The notes beneath the pieces are model-generated. The model was not told the DNA's origin. It ran no database searches and saw nothing but the letters and a program-made list of their open reading frames with translations. This document shows positions 30,730-43,500 of a stretch of 64,000 nucleotides of DNA, in pieces; position 1 is the stretch's first letter; every line of letters begins with the position of its first letter. This DNA comes from Acholoe squamosa (Eukaryota > Annelida > Polychaeta > Phyllodocida > Polynoidae). The DNA lies in the NCBI GenBank assembly GCA_949317995.1, contig OX439038.1, positions 72,860,659 to 72,924,658 of the forward strand, read 5' to 3'. A program made the position numbers and the translations under genes.

Positions 30730-31590
30730 TGCACTTTGAAGACAATGGAGCAGGAACGTGGAGGCAGATTGCGACCCTCAAAGGATATTCTAAAGCATTC
30801 ATTACAGTTTAAATTTCATGATTACATAGTCATTTTATATGACATTGTGATTTGTAGTGTACACTTTACCATGGTCATGTTACCCTATTTGACCAGCTGC
30901 CTTCCTAGAAGGGACCAAAAGTCATTATTTCACTTCATAAGTTTCTAGTTTCATTTAGATAAGTTTGAGTGACAAATACTGATATTAAATAGGAGTGTTT
31001 AATGCCTGAAAAAAAACATGAAGTAAAGATTTAGATTCAGGATCGAGGCGGTTTGGTGCATGTAGCCCCAACACTACACTTTTTTTTCACACTCAAGTGG
31101 ATCTTCCATGACGAGCATGGTAAAAATTCAACGCTAACACACACGACTCATATGTGGGTTACTTTTTAGTGCCAGTACAGAATGAAATCTAGACATATCA
31201 GATGTGGGTAACTTGGGTACTTCCCATTGCAGGTTTGGGGTGAGACAAATGGGTAATATTGGAATTTAAACAAAAATAAAATTGATTACGAAATGTCTGA
31301 TATATTTAGCCCTAGGGTTTCCCTATGTATAAAGGAAAAATTTGATGACAATGTAAACTAGATGAAGTCCACCATTTGTAGGCTCTTAATGGCTAATTTG
31401 AATGAATAAGTGAGTCTTGTGATGTCCAGTTGAATGAAAATGGCGTTTATTAACAGTAGTACAAACAAGGGCTAACAAGTGCATATTTCTTTTTCTTTCA
31501 GTAGGATCAAAGTAGGGTTGGGCATGTTTAATACCAGTAGGTAAAGTTGGGCAGGGGAGGAATTTATTTATTTCCATTTCTTAATTTCAG
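30730..31590. other. No gene recognised
   Basis: Unique AT-rich DNA. Confidence 0.5.
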
Positions 31591-31754
31591 TTCACATAGC
31601 AGTGGGGAAGTTCCCACGCCGTGGGATAAAGGAGCAGCATGCACGCAACCCTAAATGACATTTCGTTGAATCTCCCATGCTTTATTTCCTGAGCACGTCG
31701 TCTTTAGGTGGAGAGCCCCCACCCCACGGAAAACTTTCCCGCCACTGCTGTGAA
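31591..31754. mobile_element. Short terminal-inverted-repeat element
   Basis: Left end TTCACATAGCAGTGGGGAAG pairs with right end CTTTCCCGCCACTGCTGTGA with small gaps. CAGTGGCG-type ends recall hAT MITEs, but no 8-bp target duplication is clear. Confidence 0.45.
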
Positions 31755-32175
31755 TGAATTACTCACTGTTTCTGTTTCAAATTTCACCCAGCATATCTTG
31801 AAGTCTTTATCTTGTTGACCATCATGTTATTTTGAACAAAATTGGTGAAAGTTCAAGAAATCCAGACCTTTTTTAAAGTGTGCACCTCAACTTTAAACTC
31901 TAACTGTCATTTTTGGCACTGTGCCAGAGCAGAGCTTCACTGGAGATCTACCATCTCCTACAGCAAAATAAGTCTGGGTTATTTAATTTCAATAAATCTG
32001 AGAACCCCCAACTCTGCCAAATGGTAAAACAGTATTAAAATCAACAAAAGTGACTTTTTGGTGCACAAGAAGTAAGTAATTCAGTCAGAAGAGGAGATTG
32101 GTTCTTGAGATTGTAGGCTTTCTACAGGCTTGCTCTCGAACTGAGGGAAAGCTCGAGCCTCTACGATCTAGTCGT

Positions 32176-32940
32176 CTTTAAAGCAAAAGACCACCCTATT
32201 TGTGGACATGTGTGGGCATACGAGACCCACGCCTAATCAGCATCCCAGATCTTCACACGCTGTGCGACTTGAAGAAATTACACTCTAGACGAGACAGATC
32301 TCTTTTGTGTGTTATGTACAAATTCTCCCGTAACCCAAACAACGTAGTGGAGGCCCCCAGACCCCTATGGAATGCAGCGAAAATTAGGCTAAGAGTTGCT
32401 AGACCAACTTGTCAATTATACCGGGTGAGTCCCTTATATAGGGGCCAAACACTGTGGAATAAGTTGAGAGCAAATGTGCAACGAGCTGCATCAAAAGAAA
32501 TATTTGTGAACCACTTATAGTTCCATAAATAAGGTATTGTTTATGACTACTACCCAACATGCCAGTAATAAGCACATACAAATGATGTAATCACGAAGTA
32601 TGAAAGCCAGTAATAATTATACATTAGACTGTGTACCTGTATCTACCTACTTTGCGCCTACTTTGCTGTCTATTATTGTTATGTCCTGGTAATGTGTAGG
32701 ATAATTTGTAAAGTATCTTGTATATGAACTTATAGTTGTTGCAAAATCTTTTCAAACTCAAAACTCAACTCAAACTATTTTCATGATGCCCTCTTTTGGT
32801 AGACTTTATATTGAACGAAAAGATTCAGACAAACTTATGATCATATCTGTTTTATAAGGGAGTGCAGGGAGCTTCTATGATGTCTTCTATGACGTCACAA
32901 TAGACCAAATGCATCCATAGGGTGGTCTTTTCCTTTAAAG
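32176..32940. mobile_element. 24-bp terminal-inverted-repeat element carrying a LINE fragment
   Basis: The ends (left CTTTAAAGCAAAAGACCACC..., right ...GGTGGTCTTTTCCTTTAAAG) match at 23 of 24 positions. A LINE reverse-transcriptase tail begins directly after the left repeat. A degraded relative of one end is at 15306. No transposase frame is seen. Confidence 0.65.
32200..32520 (+). pseudogene. C-terminal fragment of a non-LTR retrotransposon ORF2
   Basis: The 106-codon frame resembles the end of CR1/Jockey-type ORF2 proteins: LHTLCDLKKLHSRRDRSLL, then RPLWNAAKIRLRVARPT, then a WNKLRANVQ...FVNHL ending. RT and endonuclease are missing. It lies between the inverted repeats at 32176 and 32940, so it is a dead 5'-truncated copy or a captured segment. 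Confidence 0.7.
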
Positions 32941-34489
32941 TGTTGTAGCAGAAAGAAAAACAGCGCATGTTATTCCCAATGGTTTCCCATCTTTATGAAA
33001 TATCTAGAATGACCCATTTTAGTTACTCTTTCAGCACACTCTTCATTACTATGTTAAAAAGAAGAACGCCTTTGTTACTTTTCGGAACAGTAAAGGGGTT
33101 GGGTAAAAATCTTTTGTAAAAGATGTGATTCTTATTCTTTAAAAGAAAACGTACATTATGCCCCCAATATAATTGACTTGTAGATTATAGGGATCCAGGG
33201 ACTCTCGGCCTCATATCAGTGAGTGCGTAGGAGTGCGTGGACTCCCTAGTTGTACGTTGGTAGGTTATGGAGAATTTTTGGGTATGTATAAAAATACCAA
33301 ATCTCCAATGGTACTTTCATCCGAAGTATGCCTGTGCAAGTTTCCAGTATATAATACCAGCTGCCTAACCACAAGTCCTTGTCATAATGATCCCTATCTT
33401 TCATTAAACAAAATCTCAAAAGACTATCCGAAGTGCTATGTCAATGATAGATACATAATAATGGTCTAAGAACTGTAATCTCACCATTACCTTGCTAGGT
33501 ATCGATGCCTGTATGTGACACAATTTGTGGTAAGTCTCCCCCTAGTGTGTTAAAGTGGTGTATGTTGCGACACGGCACCAGTAATAGGTCTCGGGAATTA
33601 CACTAGAGGGCGATGGTGAATTTTGGGAACCACTTCAAAATAACTACATGTACAGGAGGAAGAATAGAACATAAGGATACTGTTGTGATTTTAGGACAGC
33701 AAATATGAAATACCCAGAGATATAAATATTAATTTAGAATAAATAAATAAAGGAATTAAAAATAGCAAATGGTGCATAAAAAAACATAACAGTGTGATTG
33801 CGTTCTATTCTCCCTACGGTACTTTTACATCTTGTGATATTGAGGTATCCCCCAAAATTGCAGCAGGTTAAAACTTAATCATTGATCTGTTGTAATCCCT
33901 CACTGAGTTGAAGGAAAGATTATAAGGAGCAGTGAGGGTTTTAACTATACTTAGAGAATAGACAATGATTTTCTTCACATCAAGACTGTCTATTGTCCTA
34001 TAATGCACGAATGCATCTGATAACAGAGCATTAGCTATAGTTTTGTGAGAGCTTCCTAAGAAACATGATCGATACAAGTTTACCCACTCAGTAGGCACAT
34101 TCCATGTTAAGTCTTGCAAATAGGGAGAGAAAATGTCTAAAATTGGATATATTCACGGAGGTAAGTGTGAGGTACCAACAAAAACTTGAAGTCATCCTGA
34201 TACTTCCAAAAAAAAAGAAGTGAACATAAATGTTTCCTGGTTATCAAAATATTAGCCCCCGAATACAGGTTGCGCAATTAAATTTCAGCCCCCCCCAGGC
34301 AACTGGCGTGGAGACTGGACATTTTTCCTATATAATTATTTTCTCCCTTTTTATAAAAAAAAAAAAACCTTTTTAGAATAAAAAAAATTGCATCTGTCAA
34401 TGACCCCTAGGTTTCTTCTTGACTATTTGTGCAAATAGGACCCATCTTATAAAATGGCATACTTTTTTTCTGGCAAGGCTTGTTTCCAG
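32941..34489. other. No gene recognised
   Basis: Short open frames without domain support. Confidence 0.5.
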
Positions 34490-35110
34490 GTTACCATGGA
34501 AACCAGCTCAAACAAAATGAGAAATGAGGATATCACATAATGAGTCATACCATTGGTTTAAATTCATTTTCAACACACTTTGAAATTTAAAAAAAAAAAT
34601 GATCCACTCCTTGAGTACTTTTTCAAGGTTATGACATGTTGACCTTGACCAAGGTCAAACACTAAAATTTGGCAGAAATTAGCAAGGACACCATATTTAT
34701 GGCCATAAAACTGGATTAAATTCACTCTTTGATATGTTTTAAAATGCTAAAATGGTCAAGTCTTTGAATCCTTTTTCAAGGTTCCAACATCATCAACCTT
34801 AGCTTTGGTCAAGGTCATCCTTCTTAAGGACAAACCTCTAAATCTGATTGAAATTAACATAAAAATAAACGTTTTGGCCATGAAATTGGTTTAAATTCAC
34901 TATTTTACATGCTTTAGGATAATAAAATAGTCCACTCCTTAAGTTACATTTTACTAAAGAATAGCCACATCTAAGTCTGTCAACTCATTTTTTGACACAC
35001 CTTGAAATCCAAAGATTAGCTACTCATTGAGTACAAGGTCATGCCACATTTAACCTTGACCAAGGTCAGGGTCACCCTTTTCAAGGTCAAACACCTAAAC
35101 CTTGGGTCCA
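34490..35110. repeat. Degenerate tandem repeat (about 150-bp unit) rich in TCAAGGTCA-type sites
   Basis: Three or four diverged units share a G(A)CCTTGACCAAGGTCA core, AACACCTAAA, GGCCATAAAACTGG and TTAAATTCAC. Cores at about 34638, 34810, 35053 and 35085 contain extended nuclear-receptor half-sites (TCAAGGTCA), in two cases as inverted pairs. Binding is not established. Confidence 0.6.
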
Positions 35111-36010
35111 AACGGTCTACTTATCATATCCAATACCTTAAATATGATCCATACACATCAAGTAAGGTACTGTGGTTTAAAGGTATTTTCAGAGGTTGAA
35201 ACCTTTGAGGCCATTTAGGACTTAATTGAATAATATGGCTGAATTAATGCATAATGCTGATGCTACATCATATTGATGAAGTTCAGCAGACTGTTTGGTG
35301 CAACTTTCTGATGACAGAGGAACATGGAGCTACCCACTTGAAAAGCGTAATTCCAATGTTTCTAAAAGTTTCGAAAATATGCGGATAGAAACGACTGTAA
35401 AGACTTTTTTCTCTTAGCAGAGAAATGTCATTTTCTTCGCCAACTCGGTGGGGGGGGGGGGCATTTACTGGCACCGAAAGGGTTAGGTGGATTCACTTGT
35501 TGAGGTCGGCATCCGGGCACTGATGGTGCATATTCAGTTATCAATAGTTTCATTGTTGTTCATCCACTCTATGGGATCTGAACCACTTCCACGTCCAGGA
35601 TTATGAACCAACATGATAAAGTGGTTCCTCATAGCAACTAATAACATAACAATGCATAACCTTTCACCATCAAACCAACCTACCCAAAGAGGAATCTACC
35701 GCCTGGTATAAACCAGGCATCCATCAGACGCAATGTAAAAGATAACTGTTGAATCTACCAGGGATCATCGTAAAACTGAATTGCGAATGTCCCTTATTAT
35801 ATTGTATTGAACCGGTGTAGTTTCTACACGAAGCCTTAGGTGGCAGTATGCTGGTACAGTAAAATAACGACGGATTTGGGACAAGGGTTCCGCCTTTATT
35901 TCGATGACTTTTTCTTACAATGAGTATACCGCCAGCTGTGACACACACCATTCTTTCAATTGAAAATATGCCGAATTTTTCTATAGTGTCGTTGCTTCCC
36001 TGCAGTCCCT
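35111..36010. other. No gene recognised
   Basis: Contains a G12-type run near 35450 and otherwise unremarkable DNA. Confidence 0.5.
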
Positions 36011-36065
36011 GGAGGTTAGTTAATTCAAAACAGTGATGAATTTGCACTGTTTTGAATTAACCTCC
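36011..36065. repeat. Perfect short hairpin
   Basis: GGAGGTTAGTTAATTCAAAA and its near-perfect inverse (ending TTGAATTAACCTCC) are separated by about 15 nt. Confidence 0.8.
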
Positions 36066-36728
36066 AAATTTACCCCATACGAAGGGGTGCGTCGTATTAC
36101 CCTAGTCATGGTCACGCCCCCTCCTTTTCTGAAACCTCTTCTGTAAGTCATATTCAATGGCTGCCTTGTGGTGCCAGTGCTTACTGTACACTCTTAACAT
36201 GGATATTTATAAAGTTGCATTCAGTCCTGCTATGTAATGCACACCTGGGGTGATTATTTCTCCAAACAAAGACCCATTACCTGTGATCCGTGTGAGTCCA
36301 GTGATAGACACTTAACAATTACCATGCCGGAGAGCTGACTTCGATTTTTAATTTGACAAAACAAAGCCTGAGACAAAACATTCTTGTTTCTAAATCAAGA
36401 GTCAAGGTCTAAATCAATGACCTTGTATGCCGATCCTTTGGGGTGGTATCAGCTCCCGTGGGGTTGTCATGACGCATGAAAGCATTGACATATTGGCTAT
36501 ATACATTATGTGTATGGATAACACTCTGAGGACCCCATTCTCATCAAGGTTTCACTTGCTTGTGTTTCCAGTGAAGCTTATTTCCATGTATACCTACATT
36601 TAAAAAGCTTCATGCTGTATACCAATATAAGTAGTCTGCAATTATCATGTCTACCCCTTCCACATAAAACGGGTTGCTTCATTGTTGTCAAAATTAATAA
36701 CAAAAAAAAAATGAAAGAGGGGAGGGAG

Positions 36729-36801
36729 GAGAGAGAGAGAGAGCTCTAGAGAGGCAGATAGAGAGACAGACAGACAGAGAGGGAGATAGGCAGAGGGATC
36801 G

Positions 36802-36846
<45 letters not shown>
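36729..36846. repeat. (GA)n-rich microsatellite
   Basis: Interrupted GAGAGA/GACAGACA runs ending in a pure (GA) stretch at about 36806-36845. Ser/Leu-rich minus-strand open frames here are artefacts. Confidence 0.95.
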
Positions 36847-36848
<2 letters not shown>

Positions 36849-38543
36849 AGAGAAGTAGAAAAGGAAAAGCACATCCCCTTGCCAAATAAGGCCAAAAAGA
36901 ATTGTTGTGTGTTTCCAGTTACATGGCTAAAATGTCTAGGGTTGGTAGGTCGGATTTCTTTTTCCTTTTTTCTTTTTTTTTTATCAGTTTGTATAGAAAT
37001 GTATGGGAAGACATGTTGGATTCTATTATTTAACAGTAGAAATATTAAAAAGCGTAAGAAATGTGAAGCACATGTAAAATATTTAAATGACTGCTATGAA
37101 CTGTTTATTATTAGATAAGGACCTAGATAGGCTCCACAAAAAATTGATGAAAAATTATGAAAATTACGGGAAAAATGCCTAAAAATTCCCCAAAATTTCA
37201 AAAATAAAAATGAGTTTCTAGGGTCAGCCCTGTTTTGCTAGGGTCGCTCGGGTAACTGGAAACAAACCTTTTATTTTTAGGCCTAACTTTGATGACTATA
37301 ATAGTTCTAAATTTTTATTCATGAATACCACCCTTTTCATTCTCCTGACCTGCACTAACTCCTAATCTGCGCTAATTTCCCACGATGTTGGGGCAGCATG
37401 TGCTCTCTTTTTACCACTCCATACGTGCACTGCGCAGTTTTGGAGTAGTCGGGAGTTTTTTAAGGACATGGGGAGCGTGTTGCTCCTATGGTAAAAAGAA
37501 CTGTCAGTAGGTACCCTCTTTTCAAAAGAAGTCATGCTCTGCTTCACCATTTAACTTGCACTCACCACATTAGTCTGAAAAGTCACCTGCCTTGTTTAAA
37601 ACAGGGAGGGCTGCACTATCAGGTACCTACTCATGTCACACACTCTATAGTATATACTGACTGACTTCTCCCAACTAGGTACCTACTCAAACCCCCCTTT
37701 TTTAGCACCATACTTGAATGACCAATTGTGAGCAACAAAAGGGACAAGTTACAGCTACATGAAAAGAAAGAACTGCAAATGAGGGCATTTTTAGCCAGCT
37801 CTTCCTTTTACTATAGGAGCAACACCCTCGAGTTGTATTGCCTATCCTACCACCGAGCTACGCTATCGTATAGCGATGGTCATTAAGTATAATGTTGTTT
37901 TATTTCATTACTTTATTGGTCCATGGACATTTGCAGTCTATTTTGCCACCGTGCCAGTGGCCAGTCGCCTGCCACGCCAAGGGAAATATCCGGTCCGGTC
38001 TCTAATATAGAGTTCGAGGCCCAGGGAACAGTACTATGGCCCATATCCCACATTCTATTCCACAGTTTAAATGTGTACAAGGTAAAAGCTGTGAGTAAAT
38101 TATTTGATCATGATGCCTTTTTAAGACAATGAATTCACTTTCATAGATCTTCAGTAATTCGACATAATCATCTCTTTCCGTCCGAAATAGAGATGGTTGG
38201 GTGGGTGGATGTGGTTAGTGTGAATTAGTGTGGGTTTGAAGGGGGGGCAAAACTTTCTCAAACCTTTGACTGGGGGGGGGGGGGCTCAAAGTATTTTTCA
38301 ACCCCTCTGAAGGGAGGTCAAAATAATTTTGCCCGCTATCAGTGAAAAAGCCCGCACATTTTATGTTAAAAAGGTGCATTCACATGCAATTTCCAGGCCC
38401 TCCGGGGGATAAAAAAAATTGACATTCTCAAGGGAGAGTGCAAATATTTTTTCACACGCCTGCGCGGAAATCCACTGCCCCCTCCCCCTGTTGCTGAAAA
38501 ATGATGACCCCGTAGTGGCAGGTGACTGCAGAGGTAAGATGAA
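36847..38543. other. No gene; G-rich degenerate repeat at 38220-38350
   Basis: 38220-38350 (GGGTTTGAAGGGGGGGC, CAACCCCTCTGAAGGG and similar) resembles the interior of the elements at 56027 and 59417. A weak tRNA-like A box on the minus strand near 37845 has no convincing B box. Confidence 0.4.
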
Positions 38544-38642
38544 TGACGTCATATCAAACTCATACCAAAGTGAGGCGAGGCTGGTTAATATAGGGACGTC
38601 ACTGAGGGAGCAAGCATCAGTCAACTCCTCAGTCCCGTACAG
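38544..38642 (+). promoter_or_regulatory. Putative promoter and non-coding first exon of the DEG/ENaC gene
   Basis: A perfect CRE palindrome TGACGTCA (38544-38551), a second CRE-like GACGTCAC (38595-38602), a TATA-like TTAATATAGG between them, an initiator-like GCATCAGTC near 38613, and then a perfect donor CCGTACAG|GTAAGT at 38642/38643. The next strong acceptor, 1.75 kb downstream, is that of the first coding exon (40390). The link to the channel gene is inferred from order, strand and splice signals. Confidence 0.4.
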
Positions 38643-40390
38643 GTAAGTTCTACATCTACTCTTCACTTTTAACGATTATTACTAATAACTTAAAAAAAAT
38701 CCAAAATAAATATAAGAATATACTAATAATCCTGTGTATAAGCCGCACCCCTATCTCTGGAAAGAGCTATAACCCAAAGCCTAAAGATTCCGAATTCAAT
38801 CCTGTTCCACAGTGTTGTTAAGGCTGCTCCTAAAAGCCACAGCAGGACTCTGAATGGTAGAGGATTAATGGAAATTCAAAGGATTGTTTAATTTTAAAGG
38901 CCCTTGTGGTAGTTTAGAGGAAAAATGCTGATACCTTTTAGATCGAAAAGCCTTTTTTGTTATGGCTATTAAAATGGCAACTATAGATTGTGTGGAAGAA
39001 TCCTCGATATTGACATCAAATAACTGTAAATTGTATAAATGAAACATTTGACAACTTTATCATACAGAACTATTGTTGTCGAGGAGAGCCTTTGTCTTTG
39101 TGGTAACTATTTCATGTACAAAGTTCGCGCACTTTGTATGGTAAAACTGAGGAGCGGATACAGATGGAGGGCTATTTACAATCAGACTCGAGATTTACTT
39201 CTATCGCTGAAAGCCTATAAAAAGAATTTCCTCAAGTACATGTATAGATGCTTCTGTACAATTATTATGATGTAGTAGAAGTTCCCTCAATTCCATATTG
39301 AAAACACATTGAATTCACTCTAATGGGATATGTATATCCTTGATTGGCTTGATCCGATGCGTGCCTACAATGTGGTTAGAGGTGTATTTGGCCTTTGTCT
39401 TAAGCCAATAGGTCGGTAAATAGGAAACCCTTGATACTGCTCAGTGTCACACATTAAGGTTTACCCTGAGTACATTCTGCTGTTTAAATGGCACAAGCTT
39501 CTGTGTTGTAATCCAAGAACTATGTCTATTATCTGTAGAAAATAGCCCAGACTTCCTTGTGGTTTTTTGACATATGTTAGACTGCATGAGAGCTCTGCCA
39601 CATGAGTCTGTCGGAATGAAACCGTAATAATTTGCGTATACTAAAGACAAACCTTTTTTTTCATTATTGATACATTCTATACAAACTATAGGCTTGCAGG
39701 GCTACTACTTACTACCCCAACCTTTGAGCAAATTATGTGGTCCGAAACAAGCAAATAAAGGCAAAAAGGAGAGCACCTCTCGTCTAAATCTGCCACTGGC
39801 TAGTTGCTTGAATATAAGGCTCTCCTGGATAGTCCAATGGGTGCATCCATTGCTGAGCTGGTGTTTAGCTAAGTAAAGGTAGTTAAGGAGGGTCTTGCCA
39901 AACGTTGACGAGAGTGAACTTTTCTTAATTTTCTTAGAGAGTGCTGAGGCAAAGGTGCATGGCCTAACTCGTTCTATAGTGTTGACAAACAAATTACCAT
40001 TGAATCTATGGAAAACTCCTTTTGAGAAGTAAAAAAACGTGCATGTTTTCTCTAAATGATTATTCAAACAATTATATAGCAAGACAAAAACGTGCACGTT
40101 TTCTTTTTTGGTTCACATCTCTTTTTTGGCAAGACCCTCCTGATGTGTCACATTGTTTACTAGTTGTTGACTACCCTGAATGTTCCGCAGTGACTGAAGG
40201 GAACTATCTCCCTCATAGGTTGAAAATACATCCCGCTATCTGGGATGGCTTATACAAGGCTCATTGTAACACAAGAGGTGCGCCTTATAGACAAGGTAGG
40301 CAGCACAAACTAGAATAAATACAGTGGCGGTCTCTACCTCTGTATGTACCACTACCAGTTTTGTAACTTCTCTTCCTTTGGCTTCTCCAG

Positions 40391-40549
40391 TGTGGTATGG
40401 AATAACTCTGCACATCATGAAGGAGGAACAGCTGGAGAAGGGTCTAGGGGATATAATAACTACTCCAGATGAAGGATATCAAGTTATCTGGAACCGATTT
40501 AAGGGAAATACTACTGCCCATGGAGTGCCACACATCACCAATGCCACAG
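40391..40549 (+). CDS. DEG/ENaC exon 1: cytoplasmic N-terminus with HG motif
   Basis: Pyrimidine-rich acceptor CTTTGGCTTCTCCAG at 40390, start ATG at 40417 (ATCATGAAGG), donor ACAG|GTAAGT. The end of the peptide, NRFKGNTTAHGVPHITNAT, carries the His-Gly pair (35-36) that governs gating across the family. The exon ends in phase 1. Confidence 0.82.
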
Positions 40550-43500
40550 GTAAGTACTCTAAATAATATACCAAATGGACCTGAGTAGTTTTCTGGTATA
40601 TAGGGGTAGGGCCTAAGATGTCTGGAGGCGACAAGACCAAGGGGGGACTTGTCCAAGAATTACCTTATAGGATTGGGCACAGTTGGGGGTGTGGCTTGTA
40701 GCCCTATAAGGTGCCCCTCACAGCATTTCCTTCAACTCATGGTGCGTCTATTACACGGAGTGCACCTAATTCATGAGGTATTAACGTACACATTCTAGCC
40801 ACTTTGTCTGGATTAATAGTGTGTGGCCAACCTTGTGACAGGCTTTAGATCTGCCAGGATTTTGAGTCATTCATTAAAATGAGTATTTTAATTACCAAAC
40901 CACCTCCGCACTTATAGACAGCATATGTTACTTACTGAGAGAAATATTTTGAGAACTTCATAAAAGAAAATGTTAAGATTAACTAGGGTACAGTTTAATG
41001 GGTTTAAGCCTAGAAATCTATTTCATTTTCACATTTACAAAGGGACGCTGAAGAAATCTTTCTGGATCCTGATCACACTAGGCACGCTAGCACTTCTTGT
41101 GTTGACACTCTACTCTTCATTCACCAAGTACTTCTCCTACCCCGTGGAGGTCAGGCTGAAGATCACTACAGCAGCTACTTTAAATTTCCCAGCTATTACT
41201 GTGTGTAATATGAACCCTATCAAAAGGTACATATTTCTAATCTTCACAGCTTGTGACTAATGATATCAAGTCAAGCTTGCAATGTATTTGTAATATTTTA
41301 ATAGGGCGTGTGTTTTTGTCGCCTTATCACAGCACCGTTCCATGTCGAGCAATCACTCAAATAAGTTGTATGCGACCATTTCAGAAAATTGGTACAAAAT
41401 GCATAGCAAAATTTATTATCCTTCTGATAGAACTCGGAGTACAGAATGTTTTAATGTTATGATTTGGGTTGCATGTGACTGTATGGCTCCACTATCACTT
41501 ATGAATCTATATGGATATTGCTCATAAAAATACTTTTGTCTAAAGATTTTCGTGACCTCCCTTTTCAGTTCTTTACTGAGTACTGTTACAAGCCTTCAAA
41601 ACGTTGTCTCGGGAAAGCGTAGACGAAAAAGGGATGTGGTAGATCTCGAGGATTTACCAAAGGAGAGTTTACATCATAATGAAAAGGCTAAACATAACCG
41701 ACGACGTCGATCCAGTTCAGTATTCATTATGTTTCCAATTTCTTAAAAACTGAATCCAGGTAACTCTAATTGAATAGATAGCTTTTGCTATATTGTACGG
41801 ATAAAGGACGTATATGGAGGAATCGGTGCATACTTAGCTCCTTTATGGCAATGGTTGCATATTGAATTAATGCAGCAAGCCCATTTAATGCCTTTATAAA
41901 TGAATGATGATGAAATTTTGTAGCCTCCGCCAGGCCCTAAATGTCCCAACATGGCCTAGCCAGAAAAAGCTTGAGCTTATGAATATTTGGGATTCTCTTG
42001 GTTTTGGTTCAGGCACATTCTTCAAGGTGCAGCAGATTCGTTAACGTCTATGCTACACCTCATCTAGTCCACACCAGATGCTACAGCAAATTTGATAAAC
42101 ATCATAACTCTGAACAACATGTTTTTCTTCAGCTTGCAGTATACCATTGTTCAATGATACCACGATGTCGTGGTGTTACGAATTTTATGATTCAAATAAC
42201 TACACCCTAAATGATGCCACAGTCATTTGTCCACAAAGTGGCAGTGGAAGAATTATGGTAGTATTGGACAGCGTTGAGAAGATCAACCATGCAAGAGACA
42301 ATTTTGGTACTGTTGATAGGTTTGTACTGGAGCCGATAAAGCTGGGGCACCACTATATTATTTTAAACAAATTAATCCACAAAGTTTGTTAATACAAATA
42401 CCCGGATACAGATAACATCTGCACTGAAAACATGGAAGATCCGAAACTAGTCAGCACAGACCACTTTAGGTCCTCAAGTTGACGATACCTAAAACTACAA
42501 CTTTAGTTAGTCAAAATGACGACTTTAAGTCATCATCCTGATGACCGTAGTCATCGATATGACGACCCTGTACTGTCAGTATTGTCATCCTGATGACTCA
42601 GCTCGTCAGGATGACGACCTAAAGTCATCATTTTGACTACATAAGGCTGTAGTTTTAGGTATATCGTCAACTTGAGGACCTAAAGTAGTCACCGCTGACT
42701 AGTTTCATATCTTCCATGTTTTCAGTGTGAATTTTATGGTCACAGATGGGGTGAGTCTCTAAATTTTGTTTGCATTAGCATAGGTAATTCTCAAATAAAT
42801 CTGATATGATGCAAGATAATGATAACAAATTGTTCTACAGCAACTACTGCAAATGAGCAGTAGCTCACAAATGGCTAAAAATAACCATTGCTATAATTGA
42901 TTAGGGGAGGATGTCAAACTATGTCCTTGCCTCGGGCATGTGCTGTCAAATTGTGAAAAGAAGAAGAAAAGCCAAAATTCGTAAACCAGATTGACACCAG
43001 AAATCTTGCCGATTTTCATTAAATGATTTCCAATGGGTCAACTGGCTAAATTTAAAACAATCAGACATCTTTTGTAGCTACTGGCTGAATGCCAACCAAA
43101 GTGGAGGTTCAAATGCAAGGAAGTGGAACTGGGGAGATGGCTCTGGAGAGGTGGCAACTGGCAACTGGAATGCAGATGACGCTACTGGGAATGGCAAACC
43201 AGCTACAACAGGCCCATGTCTCTATGTTGATGGCCAAGATGACCATAAATTTGTACCTTCAGACTGTGATCAAACCCATCGCCTGATGTGTCAAACTCCA
43301 ATGGGTAGTAAGTACTTTTATCTTTTATATCTCCGACAAATCACACATCTATGTGAATAATACCAGCCTAACTTTCAAACACAAAGTGCAACATGCTTAT
43401 GGTATTACGTCAGAATTCATGTCATTGGAAGGTTATTCACCAGACAACTTTTCCTCATTTTGAAATCTATTTCAACATTGATCAGTTCTTGCCATTCCCT

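Noticed and set aside
36651-36885. Leu/Ser-repeat minus-strand frames that look like membrane segments
   Set aside because: They are artefacts of the (GA)n microsatellite.
37800-37870. tRNA-derived SINE on the minus strand
   Set aside because: GTAGCTCGGTGGTAGGA resembles an A box, but no B box is convincing.
42000-43360. Separate free-standing C-type lectin gene
   Set aside because: There is no signal-peptide exon, start or stop around the two lectin exons, and their phases fit exactly between channel exons.
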